Positions 1 through 8,060 of a stretch of 10,798 nt of DNA are shown here, one piece after another. Origin of the DNA: Bremia lactucae (taxonomy: Eukaryota > Oomycota > Peronosporomycetes > Peronosporales > Peronosporaceae). Under the pieces are notes generated by a model. That model was given only the letters and a program-made list of their open reading frames with translations. It did no database searches and had not been told where the DNA came from. Each line of letters opens with the position of its first letter. The first letter of the stretch is position 1. The stretch lies in contig NW_027152016.1 in the NCBI RefSeq assembly GCF_004359215.1, positions 544,293-555,090 on the forward strand. The letters run 5' to 3'. Position numbers and translations under genes: made by a program.

Positions 1-525
1 TTGCCGATTCTTAAGTACCAGGAGGAATTACACAAGTGGCTTGGTCCTGCGGGAGATCGATAGCCAACTTGAATGAGCACTAAAATCCACGTCTAGGGCA
101 GTATCGGCAAGGATCGAGACGCCCTTCCTACGAGATGTATAAAAAATATTTGTATCTCAAGATGATACATTTACTTGCTTAAGTACACCAAATTTTACGC
201 CAAGATGACTCGGCAATCATCCAATCTCCTTAAGAAGGATGTAGGATAGTGCTGGACTAACACCGCGAATGACGTTTTCAAAGCGGTAATAAAAAATGAT
301 ACCCGATTTTGACTCTGCCAGATCCTGATAGGACTTTAGTGTCGTCTGTGGTTTATTTGACTTTACAATAGGCCGTACTCTTTTACAAACATGTGGGTGA
401 AGGACGAGAACGCGTCATTGCATTTAAGTCTCGGCAGCTTAAAGTGTAGAAAGAAGTACCTTGTTCATGACAATGAGTTACTAGCTAAGAAGTATACTCT
501 CGTCAAAGTCAGAAAGCATCTATCT
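1..525 (+). pseudogene. Ty3/gypsy pol remnant: RT C-terminus and RNase H
   Basis: Plus-strand relic of a Ty3/gypsy polyprotein. RT copies the element RNA and RNase H degrades the RNA strand of the hybrid. Around 70-125 a frame reads ANLNEH, then IHV-stop-GSIGKD, resembling the RT tail that normally contains YANL and IPVLGC. From about 163 it reads YLLKYTKFYAKMTRQ, then SNLLKKDV, then a stop followed by CW, which matches the RT/RNase H connection. Near 395-440 GEGREREVIAF-type sequence appears as GEGRERVIAFKSRQLK. After a frameshift, about 452-525 gives KKYLVHDNELLAKKY and LVKVRKHL, matching the RNase H block usually written YPVHDKELLAMKYAL. At least five stops and several frameshifts make it non-functional. 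The left end is cut by the window. No coding signal is readable beyond about 525. Family call is confident; borders are approximate. Confidence 0.8.
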
Positions 526-879
526 GCTTGACTCTAAGCCTTATCTGGGCAAAAGTAGTTGGCTCATAACAATGACACACCCCATCAAATGTTTGGCTGC
601 ACTTAGAGCAGCCATGACTGCCTCTGTATAAGCGGAAGTCTGTTATAAAATAGAAAATTCGATTCCACCTTTATTTGAAGACAGTGGTGAAGCTTGTAAG
701 CAAAACTGAAATGTATTCTTATTGTGGCGGTATTGGGACATAGCTCGAAGTCACGAAAGCGTGCTGCATAAGTCTTCTCATTAATAGAATATAAATATTT
801 TAAACGCGACTTTTAAGGATTTTCTGTACATAACAAGAAGTTTAAATATTGGACCATATTTCTTTGAGCTCTGCTTGTT
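526..879. other. no recognisable gene; probably decayed element sequence
   Basis: This stretch lies between two oppositely oriented gypsy pol fragments. I see no open frame of useful length and no motif I can name. It could be the decayed continuation of the plus-strand RNase H and what follows it, but I could not match it. Stops are frequent in all six frames. Confidence 0.4.
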
Positions 880-1402
880 AGTGGTCTAGACTAATATCGA
901 CGTTCGACCGACTCTGCCACACGACTATGGACAAAATGTCATCAATAAATTTCCGTGCATAATATTTGTGAGGGTGGTATAGACGCGCCATCATACAATT
1001 TAAAGTAGCCGGAGCATTGGAAAGCAGCAGTTTGAGATACATACCGCACCAAAAAGAATATCACTAGCTTTCATGAGCAGTTGATAAATGCAAATATCGG
1101 CTAAGTCGAGTGCACTGTACATTATACATTCCAACATATATTTTTTGAAGCTATCCCATTTAGGAATTGGTGTATGTGTACCCGTATAGTATAGTGGTAG
1201 CATTATGCTTGTTATAAGTATGAACAATGCGGCATTATTCGGTCGGCTTCTTGACACAAATGTTCGTGTTGAATGTGGAGACTTACTCTCACGCACCATT
1301 TCAGCCGCGTGCTTAGCACGGAAGAAATAGTCAAGACATCACATTGTGTCTTTGGTAAACACCCCTGTCGTCAATTCATGACGTACATTTATTAGGAGGT
1401 AA
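880..1402 (-). pseudogene. Ty3/gypsy reverse transcriptase remnant
   Basis: Minus-strand relic of a gypsy RT, read from 1402 downward. The order of motifs is natural: a degraded LPP-x-K entry block near 1400; FFRAKHAAEMVRESKSPHST at about 1345-1260; CRIVHTYNKHNATT in a neighbouring frame at about 1240-1195; HTPIPKWDS at about 1180-1155; YSALDLAD followed by YQLLMKASDI at about 1125-1060; SNAPATLNCMMARLY at about 1015-970; and the catalytic block FIDDI (codons at 949-935, equivalent to the Y-x-DD motif C). It then reads NVDISLDH and hits a stop at about 880. The segment that normally holds the TAVSTPSG and MPQG region is partly deleted. At least three frameshifts are needed to read it, so it is dead. 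The remaining 99-codon open stretch from 1299 to 1000 is only part of it. Confidence 0.85.
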
Positions 1403-1762
1403 AACAGACGGTGGATTGTAATAGCAATCTGAAGAATCTTCAGGGATGGATGATCCGCTACGCGCGCTTAAGAGCCACCTTTGTATTCTCAATTACGGCT
1501 TCATCGAGAAGCAATGATGAGCATAACTGCAGTTTCGGGTCGATTGCAACAGTCAGTAGGCTTCACAACTTAGCCAAATTTATCAACAAACGTTTCGTCA
1601 AATTTAAAAGAGCATATAACGATGCGATAGCATCAGAGCTAATATTATCATAAATTGTATTAGTCACCTCGTGGACGAGTGGATAACGTTGTTTACTATA
1701 ATCACTCTGTGACGTCACAAACGCTTCGCTTCTCGCAGTAAACAGTTGATGTCAGTTCTGTC
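1403..1762. other. no recognisable gene between gypsy RT and copia RT relics
   Basis: An 80-codon plus-strand open frame (1411-1653, GTG start) lies here. Its product resembles nothing I know and it sits antisense to the expected course of the minus-strand elements. The region is most simply decayed linker of the gypsy element, or the frayed end of the copia insertion. I find no LTR or target-site duplication in it. Confidence 0.35.
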
Positions 1763-2265
1763 TCTAAGCACGGGTCTGCGGCGGAGCGATCAAAGCCTTA
1801 GCTTTCCTGATATTAAATCAGCTTGTTGCTGCATTGCCGCAGGGCTCGCTTAGTCCCATTAAGCGCCTTTATAAGCAGACACTTCCTATTTTGACAGCTG
1901 AAATCTTCGAAACCGTCTGGCTAATCCACGTATATCTCGTATCCACTTTGCCGTTTAAGAAAGCTGGGTCAACATCAACATTCTCCGCGTTAGGATTTTC
2001 TGCTGCCACTATCGCCAGTGCAGCGTTAATCAAATTGTATTGAGCCATCGTATCCGTAGTCAATGCCAGGTTGCTGGGTAGATCCTTTAGCAACGAGTCA
2101 CGCCTTAACATAATAAATCTCCGCTTGGGTCGCACTTTATCCTAATAACCCACTTGCGCTCAATCTCCAGCATTCGTTGAGGCATATTCGATAGCTTTCA
2201 CGTCTTGTGATCATGAAGCGACATCATTTCGGCTCTTGTACTTTCTCACTATCACCTCACTCTAT
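1763..2265 (-). pseudogene. Ty1/copia reverse transcriptase remnant (RVT_2 type)
   Basis: Minus-strand relic of a copia RT, the enzyme that copies the element RNA. Read from 2265 down: GDSEKVQE; EMMSLHDHKT followed by a TGA where copia RTs have Trp; ERKWVIRIKCDPSGD; KA-stop-LVAKGSTQQPGIDYG at about 2106-2060; VDVDPAFLNGKV at about 1983-1948, containing the motif A aspartate; then, in another frame, GYEIYVD-stop-PDGFEDF, NRKCLLIKALNGTKRALRQ and finally ADPCL near 1765. These are the successive landmarks of copia RT (KWVxKIK, KARLVAKG, DVDTAFLNG, EIYMxQPxGF, LxKALYGLKQ). The catalytic YVDD block that should follow is absent, so the fragment is truncated as well as shifted (at least two frameshifts, five stops). 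It lies in the same orientation as the surrounding gypsy relic, between its protease and RT. Confidence 0.85.
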
Positions 2266-2504
2266 GACGTTGTTTGCTCCCCATCTCTCTCTTTAGTGTA
2301 GATGCAGCAAAGTGAGCCGAACTTACCTTTAAAAATCTCCAAGTTAAACACTCCTCGAGGATGGTTTGGAAACTCTTGTTCATAGCGAGCGACACATCGC
2401 TTCTTGCACACTGGACGCACCATCCACCCCTTCGTCTCCATCTCTTCGAGGAGCGCTAGATGCTCACGTGGGAACGCATCCTGTTGGCTCTTTGTGGCTT
2501 CCAG
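2265..2504 (-). pseudogene. unrecognised coding-like open stretch, 80 codons without an early Met
   Basis: Minus-strand stop-to-stop frame with a composition that looks translated. It begins LEATKSQQDAFPREH, continues LALLEEMETKGWMVRPVCKK, then CVARYEQEFPNHPRGVFNLE and ends near KERDGEQTTS before a TAG at 2264-2262. The mix of charged, aromatic and Pro/Gly residues and the absence of stops over 240 nt differ from the surrounding decay. There is no start codon before the internal Met, so it is probably part of a longer lost protein. It directly precedes the copia RT relic and could be its upstream region, the gypsy protease-RT linker, or another element. I do not recognise the family. Confidence 0.4.
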
Positions 2505-2648
2505 TTATCCAGAGATCATAGGAAGTTTAACAATTTTTTTTAACTAACTTTGCTCTGTACGAGAGCCGACATCTACGTATATATCCGATGAAGAGCTACA
2601 TAAGTCGAGCTCATCATCCAGTAAACACTGCGTATCACACGCGTTCAT

Positions 2649-2891
2649 TCAAAACGTCTGACCAGGAACGCTTTTGCGTATTGCCAATAGTCTCACAACC
2701 GACAAAAAGTGTGGGTCCATCACGGCCGAATTCGATTGGTGGATACGTGCGACTTCACGTGCCTCCATAGGGTCACAACCTTGATGACTCGATCCTTGGG
2801 CCACAATGTTTTTAGCGTTCAGTAATTCGTCATCGAAACGAGTAACATTCAACGTCATACGTGCCGATTCACTAACAGTCAACGAGTCCAC
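2649..2891 (-). pseudogene. unrecognised coding-like frame, possible gypsy protease-RT linker
   Basis: Minus-strand frame of 80 codons. Middle blocks read RMTLNVTRFDDELLNAKN, then DPMEAREVARIHQSN and MDPHFLSVVRLL. The sequence looks protein-like. Just upstream, another frame gives VLAVGTFELNDTNVENLS, suggesting a frameshifted continuation. It follows the protease relic in the same direction, where gypsy elements of this type carry a long, poorly conserved linker before RT; that identification is inference from position only. No catalytic or binding motif is visible and I cannot name a family. The ATG chosen by open-frame length need not be a real start. Confidence 0.3.
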
Positions 2892-3119
2892 TCGCGACTT
2901 AAGTTTTCAACATTGGTATCATTTAACTCAAATGTTCCAACGGCCAGCACACTGACGAACTCTATCCGTGGCTCGCGTCAATTGGGCTTTTGCCGCCTAG
3001 AAATAGTGGGTTCATGACTCGACACAGCTTCGTTAAGAATATTGCGCGTTTCGCTTAAGGTCTAAGATCTTAGGCGAACCATGCAATGTTCCTAGCGAAA
3101 TTAATTACTTCATGACTAA

Positions 3120-3290
3120 GGGCGTTTAAGGCAAGCCATACCAAGAACGAAATCATAATTCGAATCCAAAAAATCGACATGACAGTATTGAATGCTGTCA
3201 AAATCCACAAACTTTACACTTAAGTTCCACAAAATTTGGGCACCGTGACACAAGTTCAAGTCGCTAACCGAACAGTGATAGAATCACCTT
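3120..3290 (-). pseudogene. Ty3/gypsy retroviral-type aspartic protease remnant
   Basis: Minus-strand relic of the protease that processes the gypsy polyprotein. Read from about 3286: DSITVRLAT, a stop, TCVTVPKF, then after a frameshift VKFVDFDSIQYCHVDFLDSN and YDFVLGMACLKR at about 3158-3122. The last block matches the conserved C-terminal YDxILGMxWL motif of gypsy proteases, with Cys replacing the usual Trp. The active-site D-T/S-G triad should lie upstream and I cannot find it, so the N-terminal half is missing or decayed beyond reading. It lies immediately downstream of the gag relic on the same strand, as expected for a gag-pol element. At least three stops and one frameshift disable it. 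Confidence 0.75.
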
Positions 3291-3299
3291 CCGCTTCAT

Positions 3300-4235
3300 G
3301 GTTTTCTATATAGCGCTAACTCCTTTCATTGTGACTACGTCAAATAATTTGCAGTACGCTTTCGGGTCAATAAAATGGTCGGGTTGCGCAACGCACGCGC
3401 CGGACCTAAAAGCCTCGTGCTTCTTACATAAGATATCTATAGATACTTTTCTGCAGTCCACGGCTTTAAGTTCTGATTCTCTTTCCTTAACGAGGCTACG
3501 GTTGATTGGTCTTAGTCTCTAAGATGGACCAGATGTACTCGAACAGCTACTATGATACCTATGCGTAACGTAGCAAGCTGCCATATAGCTAATTCAGCGT
3601 TCAGCGCAATATCTACAGCCGCTTTAAATGTAGCGAAGTGGACTTAAAAACTTTTGTTTATGCCACGTTCGTACAGAGACCATTCAGAAAATATTTATTA
3701 TATTGTCTCTCGTAATGGGTAGCATCATTAAGAGCTCGAAATTCTTGGACATAGTCCGCCATTGGTTTTAACCTTACGGGAAGATAATAAGCGTAGACGC
3801 ACGCGATAAGCCTGATTAGGCAAGGGATACATGCGAAACATTTGCAGTCTCAGCGTGTCCCACGTGGAAAAAGCGACGTTTTCAGACGTGTTGTAGGTTA
3901 AGAGCCCATTATCTGGCTCTGCCACCGAGTTTGGAAATGGACAAGCCAACTTGTGGCTGCCCTAATAAAGAAGTCAAATTTATGACCATATCCACCTTTT
4001 AAAAATTAGGAGGGAGATTTTCTCCATCTTTGACCTCATATGCTTAACACTTAAGACGCCCTACGCTCCTAGTCAGGTATTAGGACAGACCGATTCTGTT
4101 GGTGCCGCTATAGTTATATGCCTGTCCAATCAGGGTGGATACGAAGTGGATAAAGGCATCTAGCCGTGCATTGAGTAGCTCTGATCCATGAGGCTGGATA
4201 AAATGCATTTGTTCTTCCGCAACCGAAACTTAAAG
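3300..4235 (-). pseudogene. Ty3/gypsy gag remnant (Retrotrans_gag type)
   Basis: Minus-strand relic of a structural Gag, which packages element RNA in cytoplasmic particles. Blocks read from high to low coordinate: ELLNARLDAFIHFVSTLIGQ (about 4175-4115); KDGENLPPNF-stop-KVDMVINLTSLL (about 4035-3970); GQPQVGLSISKLGGRAR-stop-WALN (about 3965-3895); after a shift FSTWDTLRLQMFRMYPLPNQ and AYRVRLRLLSSRK (about 3870-3775); after another shift ADYVQEFRALNDA (about 3760-3720); FKAAVDIALNAELAIWQ (about 3635-3580); and NRSLVKERESELKAVDC (about 3510-3460). This is the usual order of a gypsy capsid: the W-x-x-L core, the major RLL-x-x-R-x-x-K turn and the QEFR helix, followed by an acidic hinge. A zinc knuckle expected near 3400-3450 is not intact. 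At least three frameshifts and several stops. Confidence 0.8.
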
Positions 4236-5461
4236 TTTATAAAAGGCGTGGCGTTTAAATTGTAAAAGTTTGAAAGAGGTTATATCCTCACAGAGAATCG
4301 GTCTGTAAAGACTCAGGCGAAGTTTGACTTCAAGTGCTACCAGCTTTAGCGGAGTTACCTCGCTCATACGTCAGAGGTGGACGTATAGACTCAGATAGTC
4401 GCTAAATTACATAGATCCAGTCAATGTAACAACCTCCAAGAGTCGTACGTGCTTGTTTAGATTATCGAGTTCTGGCATGAGGATTCAGCGTTTCGTTGAA
4501 CCATGTGGCAACTATTATGCCTTAGATAGGACTCGCATTCTTAGTGATAGCATCGGAAGCCTTTAAAAGGCACGAAACGCTTTTATATCAAAAGGGAAAT
4601 TGGACTTTATCTATGTTTTAAAATGTGACAAGCTTACCCTAATAAAACTAATGTAGACCCTGCACCACATCTATATATGCTGGTTGACACGTGTATCTTA
4701 CAGTAACTGAAATGGTATCACTTACATAAGTAAAGAGAAAAAAGTATCCCTAAGAGTGTGCCACACCTCCTCAAAGGCTAATATTTCTAGTTTTCCCATT
4801 ACAGTTGACGTTGGATGCTTTATGGGCTATTAAGTGGTGCTATGACATTGTATGCATTGGTTTATGAAACTATATCGATCCAATAGTGTGAATAGTCTAG
4901 CCGAGGATGGCCTGATTGACCTTATTAAAGCACGAAGACATTAACACGTACGAATTGTTAATAGCGACAGACATTTTCAGCCAATATGGTCAACTAAATG
5001 CGAAGTAAATTTAAATTTTATGCAAGCCAATCAGCAGTTTGCCAATATTGACATATTCGTCACTTGTGGAGAAGAGGACCAATTTCTGGGATGTTCGAGT
5101 AAATTGGAGTAAGATCGAAGCCATGCTGGAAGGCTCGATTCCTTAGCTTCATATGAATAGCTGTACAAATTTTTTGCAACACTAGGCGTTGATGATGATA
5201 TCTGTGATCCGTAAATGCAAACTGGCCCCAAAAAACCTAAGTTATTGAGAATACGAAAAGTTCCACGTGATCGCAAATTAAATACTTTCTGAAATATACA
5301 AAACGGTGACAACGCGTGGACAGTTGGCTTACATTTTAAGAAGAACATAATTTAAATTCAGCATCAATCATAAACGGCATTTTTTTGCGTTTAAATTAAA
5401 ATGACATTATTCTTCAATAATTTCAATCGAATCCAAACATTCGATCGTGACTGCGGTCATA
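4236..5461. other. AT-rich sequence without recognisable gene
   Basis: The 5' leader and LTR of the minus-strand gypsy element should lie here, just above 4235, but I could not find a TG...CA LTR or a second copy of any long terminal block. A 105-codon minus-strand frame (5348-5031) is Ser/Leu-rich with no motif. The plus strand opposite contains GPKKPKLLRIRKVPRDRK at about 5221-5275, which looks somewhat protein-like but is flanked by stops. I see nothing else I can support. Confidence 0.4.
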
Positions 5462-5465
5462 TGCG

Positions 5466-5485
5466 ATATTGACGACAGTCAATAT
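5466..5485. repeat. short perfect hairpin, 8-bp stem with tetraloop
   Basis: ATATTGAC at 5466-5473 and GTCAATAT at 5478-5485 are exact reverse complements around a GACA loop. The stem is perfect but short, and lies in AT-rich sequence without a neighbouring gene. There is no T-run after it, so it does not look like a terminator. It may be chance or part of a decayed element. Confidence 0.4.
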
Positions 5486-6486
5486 ATTAATTCTTTCGGC
5501 AGAGCAAGATAAGTCCGTCTGTTTGTACGGCGTAGCGAGAAAGCACTCGATTGGACAATTGTATAAAATATGGTGTGACCAAGTAGTTACTCGTGTGTAA
5601 ATGTTCGATAGAAACTTTCCGAAAAGGCAATGACGTCCACCTCATCATTGACTTCAGTAGCTTTACAATGTCGAGTTAAAGGCAGCCGAAACCGTGGTTT
5701 CTACTTTTAATTTCAGCAGTCACTATAATTGCGTGTCCCATACATAAATGAAATGATACATACTATTTCCTATAAGAGAGAAATTATATATAACAATAAA
5801 ATTTGGGAACCGGTATAGACACACAACCCTCTTGGTATAGCCACACATCCTTCACGTCCGTATTGAATAAAACTTCATAGAAACTATTTTCACTGTATCA
5901 TTCCAAAAATCAACAGTTATTCCTTTACAATCGTCGTTAGATCCTCTTTTGGACTTTGGTTTCCCCCTAAAATTACATTAAGGAATCGCTATTGCCACAC
6001 ACCTTAATTTCTACATGAGAGTAGTGTAATGGGTGTGATTGCCCCTGAGCACATCAGAGGACGTGTTTTCGCTATGCGATGATAGAAGTACTGTTTGAAA
6101 CAGGTGAAAAAAAGCCAAGAACTCCCGCGCTTGATTAGCAATTCATAAAAAGAGCAAAAACGAAGAGCAGCAAATCGAGCACGAGGAAAAGTTGAGCTGT
6201 AATAAGCGACAAGGGTCGGAGGTGCGCTCTTGCGCATGCACGTTAGTTAGACTTTGGCGTTCAAGCGAAGGATGATTCATTTTTACTTAACTACTACCAA
6301 GTTTTGCGGAAGTGCAAACTTATCATTCAAGGAGGCGAATCTTGGTGGTAATTTTTGTACCTACCATGAGCGCAAGCAAGCCACACTTTCCTTATGTTTC
6401 AGGTTTTGTCGGCTTTCGCTCGTAACTTTTGTGTTGAATAAGCAACTTGCCATCAAACAGAGAAATTACACAAATATGGAGGAGTC
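5486..6486. other. AT-rich sequence without recognisable gene
   Basis: I see no coding region I can defend. A plus-strand frame from 6254 (TTG start, 101 codons) and a minus-strand frame 6237-6004 have no motif and unconvincing composition. The 22-bp tandem duplication at 5812-5855 lies inside. Homopolymer runs are common. Probably old element sequence or intergenic DNA. Confidence 0.4.
5812..5855 (+). repeat. imperfect 22-bp tandem duplication
   Basis: GGTATAGACACACAACCC at the start of 5812-5833 recurs as GGTATAGCCACACATCCT at the start of 5834-5855. The two 22-bp units agree at 17 of 22 positions. This is a small local duplication with later substitutions, with no visible gene context. 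Confidence 0.55.
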
Positions 6487-6533
6487 TTTTTGCAGGCCGT
6501 TTGAGCTACTGAAGCTAGGAAGGCCTGCAAAAA
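6487..6533. repeat. 12-bp perfect inverted repeat (hairpin or cruciform)
   Basis: TTTTTGCAGGCC at 6487-6498 is exactly complementary to GGCCTGCAAAAA at 6522-6533, with a 23-nt loop. Within the loop, AGCT at 6504-6507 and AGCT at 6513-6516 can form a second short stem. The GC-rich half of the stem stands out from the AT-rich surroundings. It could be an RNA hairpin, a fossil terminal inverted repeat pair, or part of the tRNA-like segment about 60 bp downstream. Function is unknown. Confidence 0.6.
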
Positions 6534-6574
6534 AGTTTCTGTTGGTGTTGCACCGCTAAATATTGAAGGAATTG

Positions 6575-6670
6575 TGTTGTGAGATTAACGAATCTAGCTC
6601 AAGTGGTGAAGCATTGGGAAAAGGGTGTTCGTCAAACTTGGCGTGAGTTCAAAATTCCTAATGGAAAATT
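6575..6670 (+). other. tRNA-like segment, possible SINE relic
   Basis: TAGCTCAAGTGG at 6595-6606 fits the RNA polymerase III A-box consensus TRGCNNARNNGG exactly. GAGTTCAAAATTCC at 6645-6658 resembles a degenerate B box (GGTTCGANNCC). The spacing of about 40 bp between them is within the range for tRNA genes and tRNA-derived SINEs. I could not fold an acceptor stem or a good anticodon arm, so it is not called as a tRNA. No poly(A) or T tail and no target-site duplication could be fixed. The match may be chance. Confidence 0.25.
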
Positions 6671-6949
6671 TGAAATCGATTACTGGTGTTTAGGATTCAC
6701 CAGGGCGTCGCTCCCCCGAAGTCATGTCCTTTTTCATCTTTTATATTTTTTCTTGAGGTTATCATTAGTAACAATTGTTTCTTCTTAGCGTAATAATCAA
6801 CCGACATGGATGAATTAATAGGGGTTAGAAAATGAGTGGCTCAGAGTAATGCAAACTAGATTTAACTTAAAAAACTCACTTCAGATTTTGTCCTCTAACC
6901 AACAGGCTAATAGCCGCAACCAAGCCTTCTCTTCGTAACAACGCCTTCA
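6671..6949. other. AT-rich stretch upstream of the copia gag relic
   Basis: The copia 5' LTR or leader would be expected here. GGTTAG at 6823-6828 and CTAACC at 6895-6900 are inverted around sequence with further weak similarity, but I cannot define an LTR or primer-binding site. A 69-codon plus-strand frame ending at 6788 has no motif. Confidence 0.35.
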
Positions 6950-7745
6950 CTCAATAGTCAGCAAACGTGCCCAAGCCTCCTAAATTGTGGTAATTATTAC
7001 CACTGGGAGTTTAACATGAGGATGACCCTGGCGAGAAGGTCTGCTGGGACGCATCATGACTATCAAGGACGCGAATGACATCACGGAGACGTGGCTCGTA
7101 AACAATGCCACGGCGTAAGGCATAATCGCGTAAGGAGTCGAGATTTAGCATCAAACCACGATACGTTCAGCGACGCGCGCTTTGGAGGCATGGAAAAACG
7201 CTTCGTGACTTCTACAACCGCTCGACTCTTCATAATCGAAATGTGAAGACGCATTGACTTCAAGAATTGAAAATGTAGAGTGGTACAAGCATGGCAGAAC
7301 ATCTTGACGCTTTTCACTTGCTGGTCATTGGACTCTAGACGATGGGAGAGCTGGTCGATGAGTTGCGACAGCTGAGGGTACTTCTAACAGTCTTCCATCC
7401 GAAAATAAGCTGATTTCGTCACTTGTGGAGAATGCATAGGACGTCACGCTTATTGAGGTGGAGGAGAATCTTTTGAAGAAATCGGAGCGGCTGCACAAGA
7501 AGGAGGCTACATAGAAAGTTTTTCGCGTGACTGGGAATGCTGCGAAATTTAAAGGCGGACGGATCAAAATTCGAAAGGGTGGTGCGTCGCGCAACGTGAA
7601 ACCTCACGCAATGAAAGTGGATTTAAGGGCAAGTGTTTGAAATGTGACCAGTTTGGTCACATGAAACGAAACTGCCCGGCTGGAAATCGCTTTAGCAGCG
7701 GGGATGGAGTATTTGCAGTTGGTGAAGAAAGAACAAAGGGAGGGA
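6950..7745 (+). pseudogene. Ty1/copia gag remnant with CCHC zinc knuckle
   Basis: Plus-strand relic of a copia Gag, the nucleocapsid protein of the element. Blocks in order: LNCGNYYHWEFNMRMTLAR at about 6979-7035; EGLLGRIMTIKDANDITETW from 7035, frameshifted; HQTTIRSATRALEAW at about 7155-7195; RDFYNRSTLHNRNVKTH at about 7208-7255; SMAEHLDAFHLLVIGL at about 7290-7335; NKLISSLVENA, then DVTLIEVEENLLKKSERLHK at about 7404-7495; KFKGGRIKIRKGG at about 7548-7585; and a clean zinc knuckle at 7634-7675 with Cys codons at 7634, 7643 and 7673 and His at 7658 (C-x2-C-x4-H-x4-C). It ends VFAVGEE near 7730, just before the protease would begin. About eight in-frame stops and at least three frameshifts. 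The frame carrying the knuckle runs open to 7852 but leaves recognisable copia sequence near 7735. Confidence 0.88.
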
Positions 7746-7789
7746 TGTTGAAGGCGAAAAGCTATCGGACCGATTCCTCCCTCCACGAA

Positions 7790-8060
7790 CAAGACTTAGA
7801 GAGCGAGGGACATCATGCGAGTAACGCGGATCCCTCAGCATTATCCGTTTAAAAAGGTCCAAGCGAGTCTTCAGGCGTTCATAACCCTGACGAGCCTTCG
7901 CTCGGACATTAACGAGATCCGAGGTCAGCTGTGAGACTTGACCCTCGAGATCCGCAATACGTCGTTCAGCAGCGTTTAACGCATTCAACTGAACGGACGA
8001 AGGAAAGGCAGCCGCGAGTAGGTGGGCGAAATCGCCACTCCTATCGGGCGCCACCTGCAC
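7790..8060 (-). pseudogene. gag-like C-terminal fragment with predicted coiled coil
   Basis: Minus-strand fragment read from 8060. It begins APDRSGDFAHLLAAAF, then a heptad-like helix NAAERRIADLEGQVSQLTSD followed by LVNVRAKARQGYERLKTRL, then RIMLRDPRYSHDVPRSLSLV. The spacing of Ile/Leu/Val predicts a coiled coil of roughly 40 residues, suited to multimerisation. The open frame runs 8060-7692, but its last 90 bases overlap the plus-strand copia gag and are probably not original. It may be the continuation of the gag-like protein read from 9186, since a plus-strand chromodomain lies exactly between the two pieces; that link is inference. I do not recognise the exact family. Confidence 0.5.

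Noticed and set aside
1411..1653. 80-codon plus-strand open frame
   Set aside because: GTG start, no motif, no recognisable relatives, in a region of decayed minus-strand element; kept only as a region note.
1834..2043. 69-codon plus-strand open frame
   Set aside because: It is antisense to the copia RT relic, whose motifs explain the sequence.
3181..3200. Inverted repeat TGACAG...CTGTCA in the protease relic
   Set aside because: Only 6 bp, inside decayed coding sequence, and expected by chance.
3298..3522. 74-codon plus-strand open frame
   Set aside because: It is antisense to the acidic hinge and C-terminus of the minus-strand gag relic.
5031..5348. 105-codon minus-strand open frame, the longest in the middle region
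   Set aside because: Ser/Leu-rich composition, no motif, no signal peptide or domain that I can see; length is within chance for AT-moderate DNA.
6575..6670. A true tRNA gene
   Set aside because: A-box and weak B-box are present, but no 7-bp acceptor stem, anticodon arm or proper T-arm could be formed.
6254..6788. Two plus-strand frames that share the peptide RLSLVT with different codons (near 6409 and 6757)
   Set aside because: Six shared residues with almost all codons different is curious, but flanks do not align and neither frame has other protein-like features; treated as coincidence.
7325..8060. Several minus-strand frames opposite the copia gag (7594-7325, 7607-7419, 7792-7604)
   Set aside because: Shadows of the plus-strand gag relic, which has a zinc knuckle and ordered motifs.
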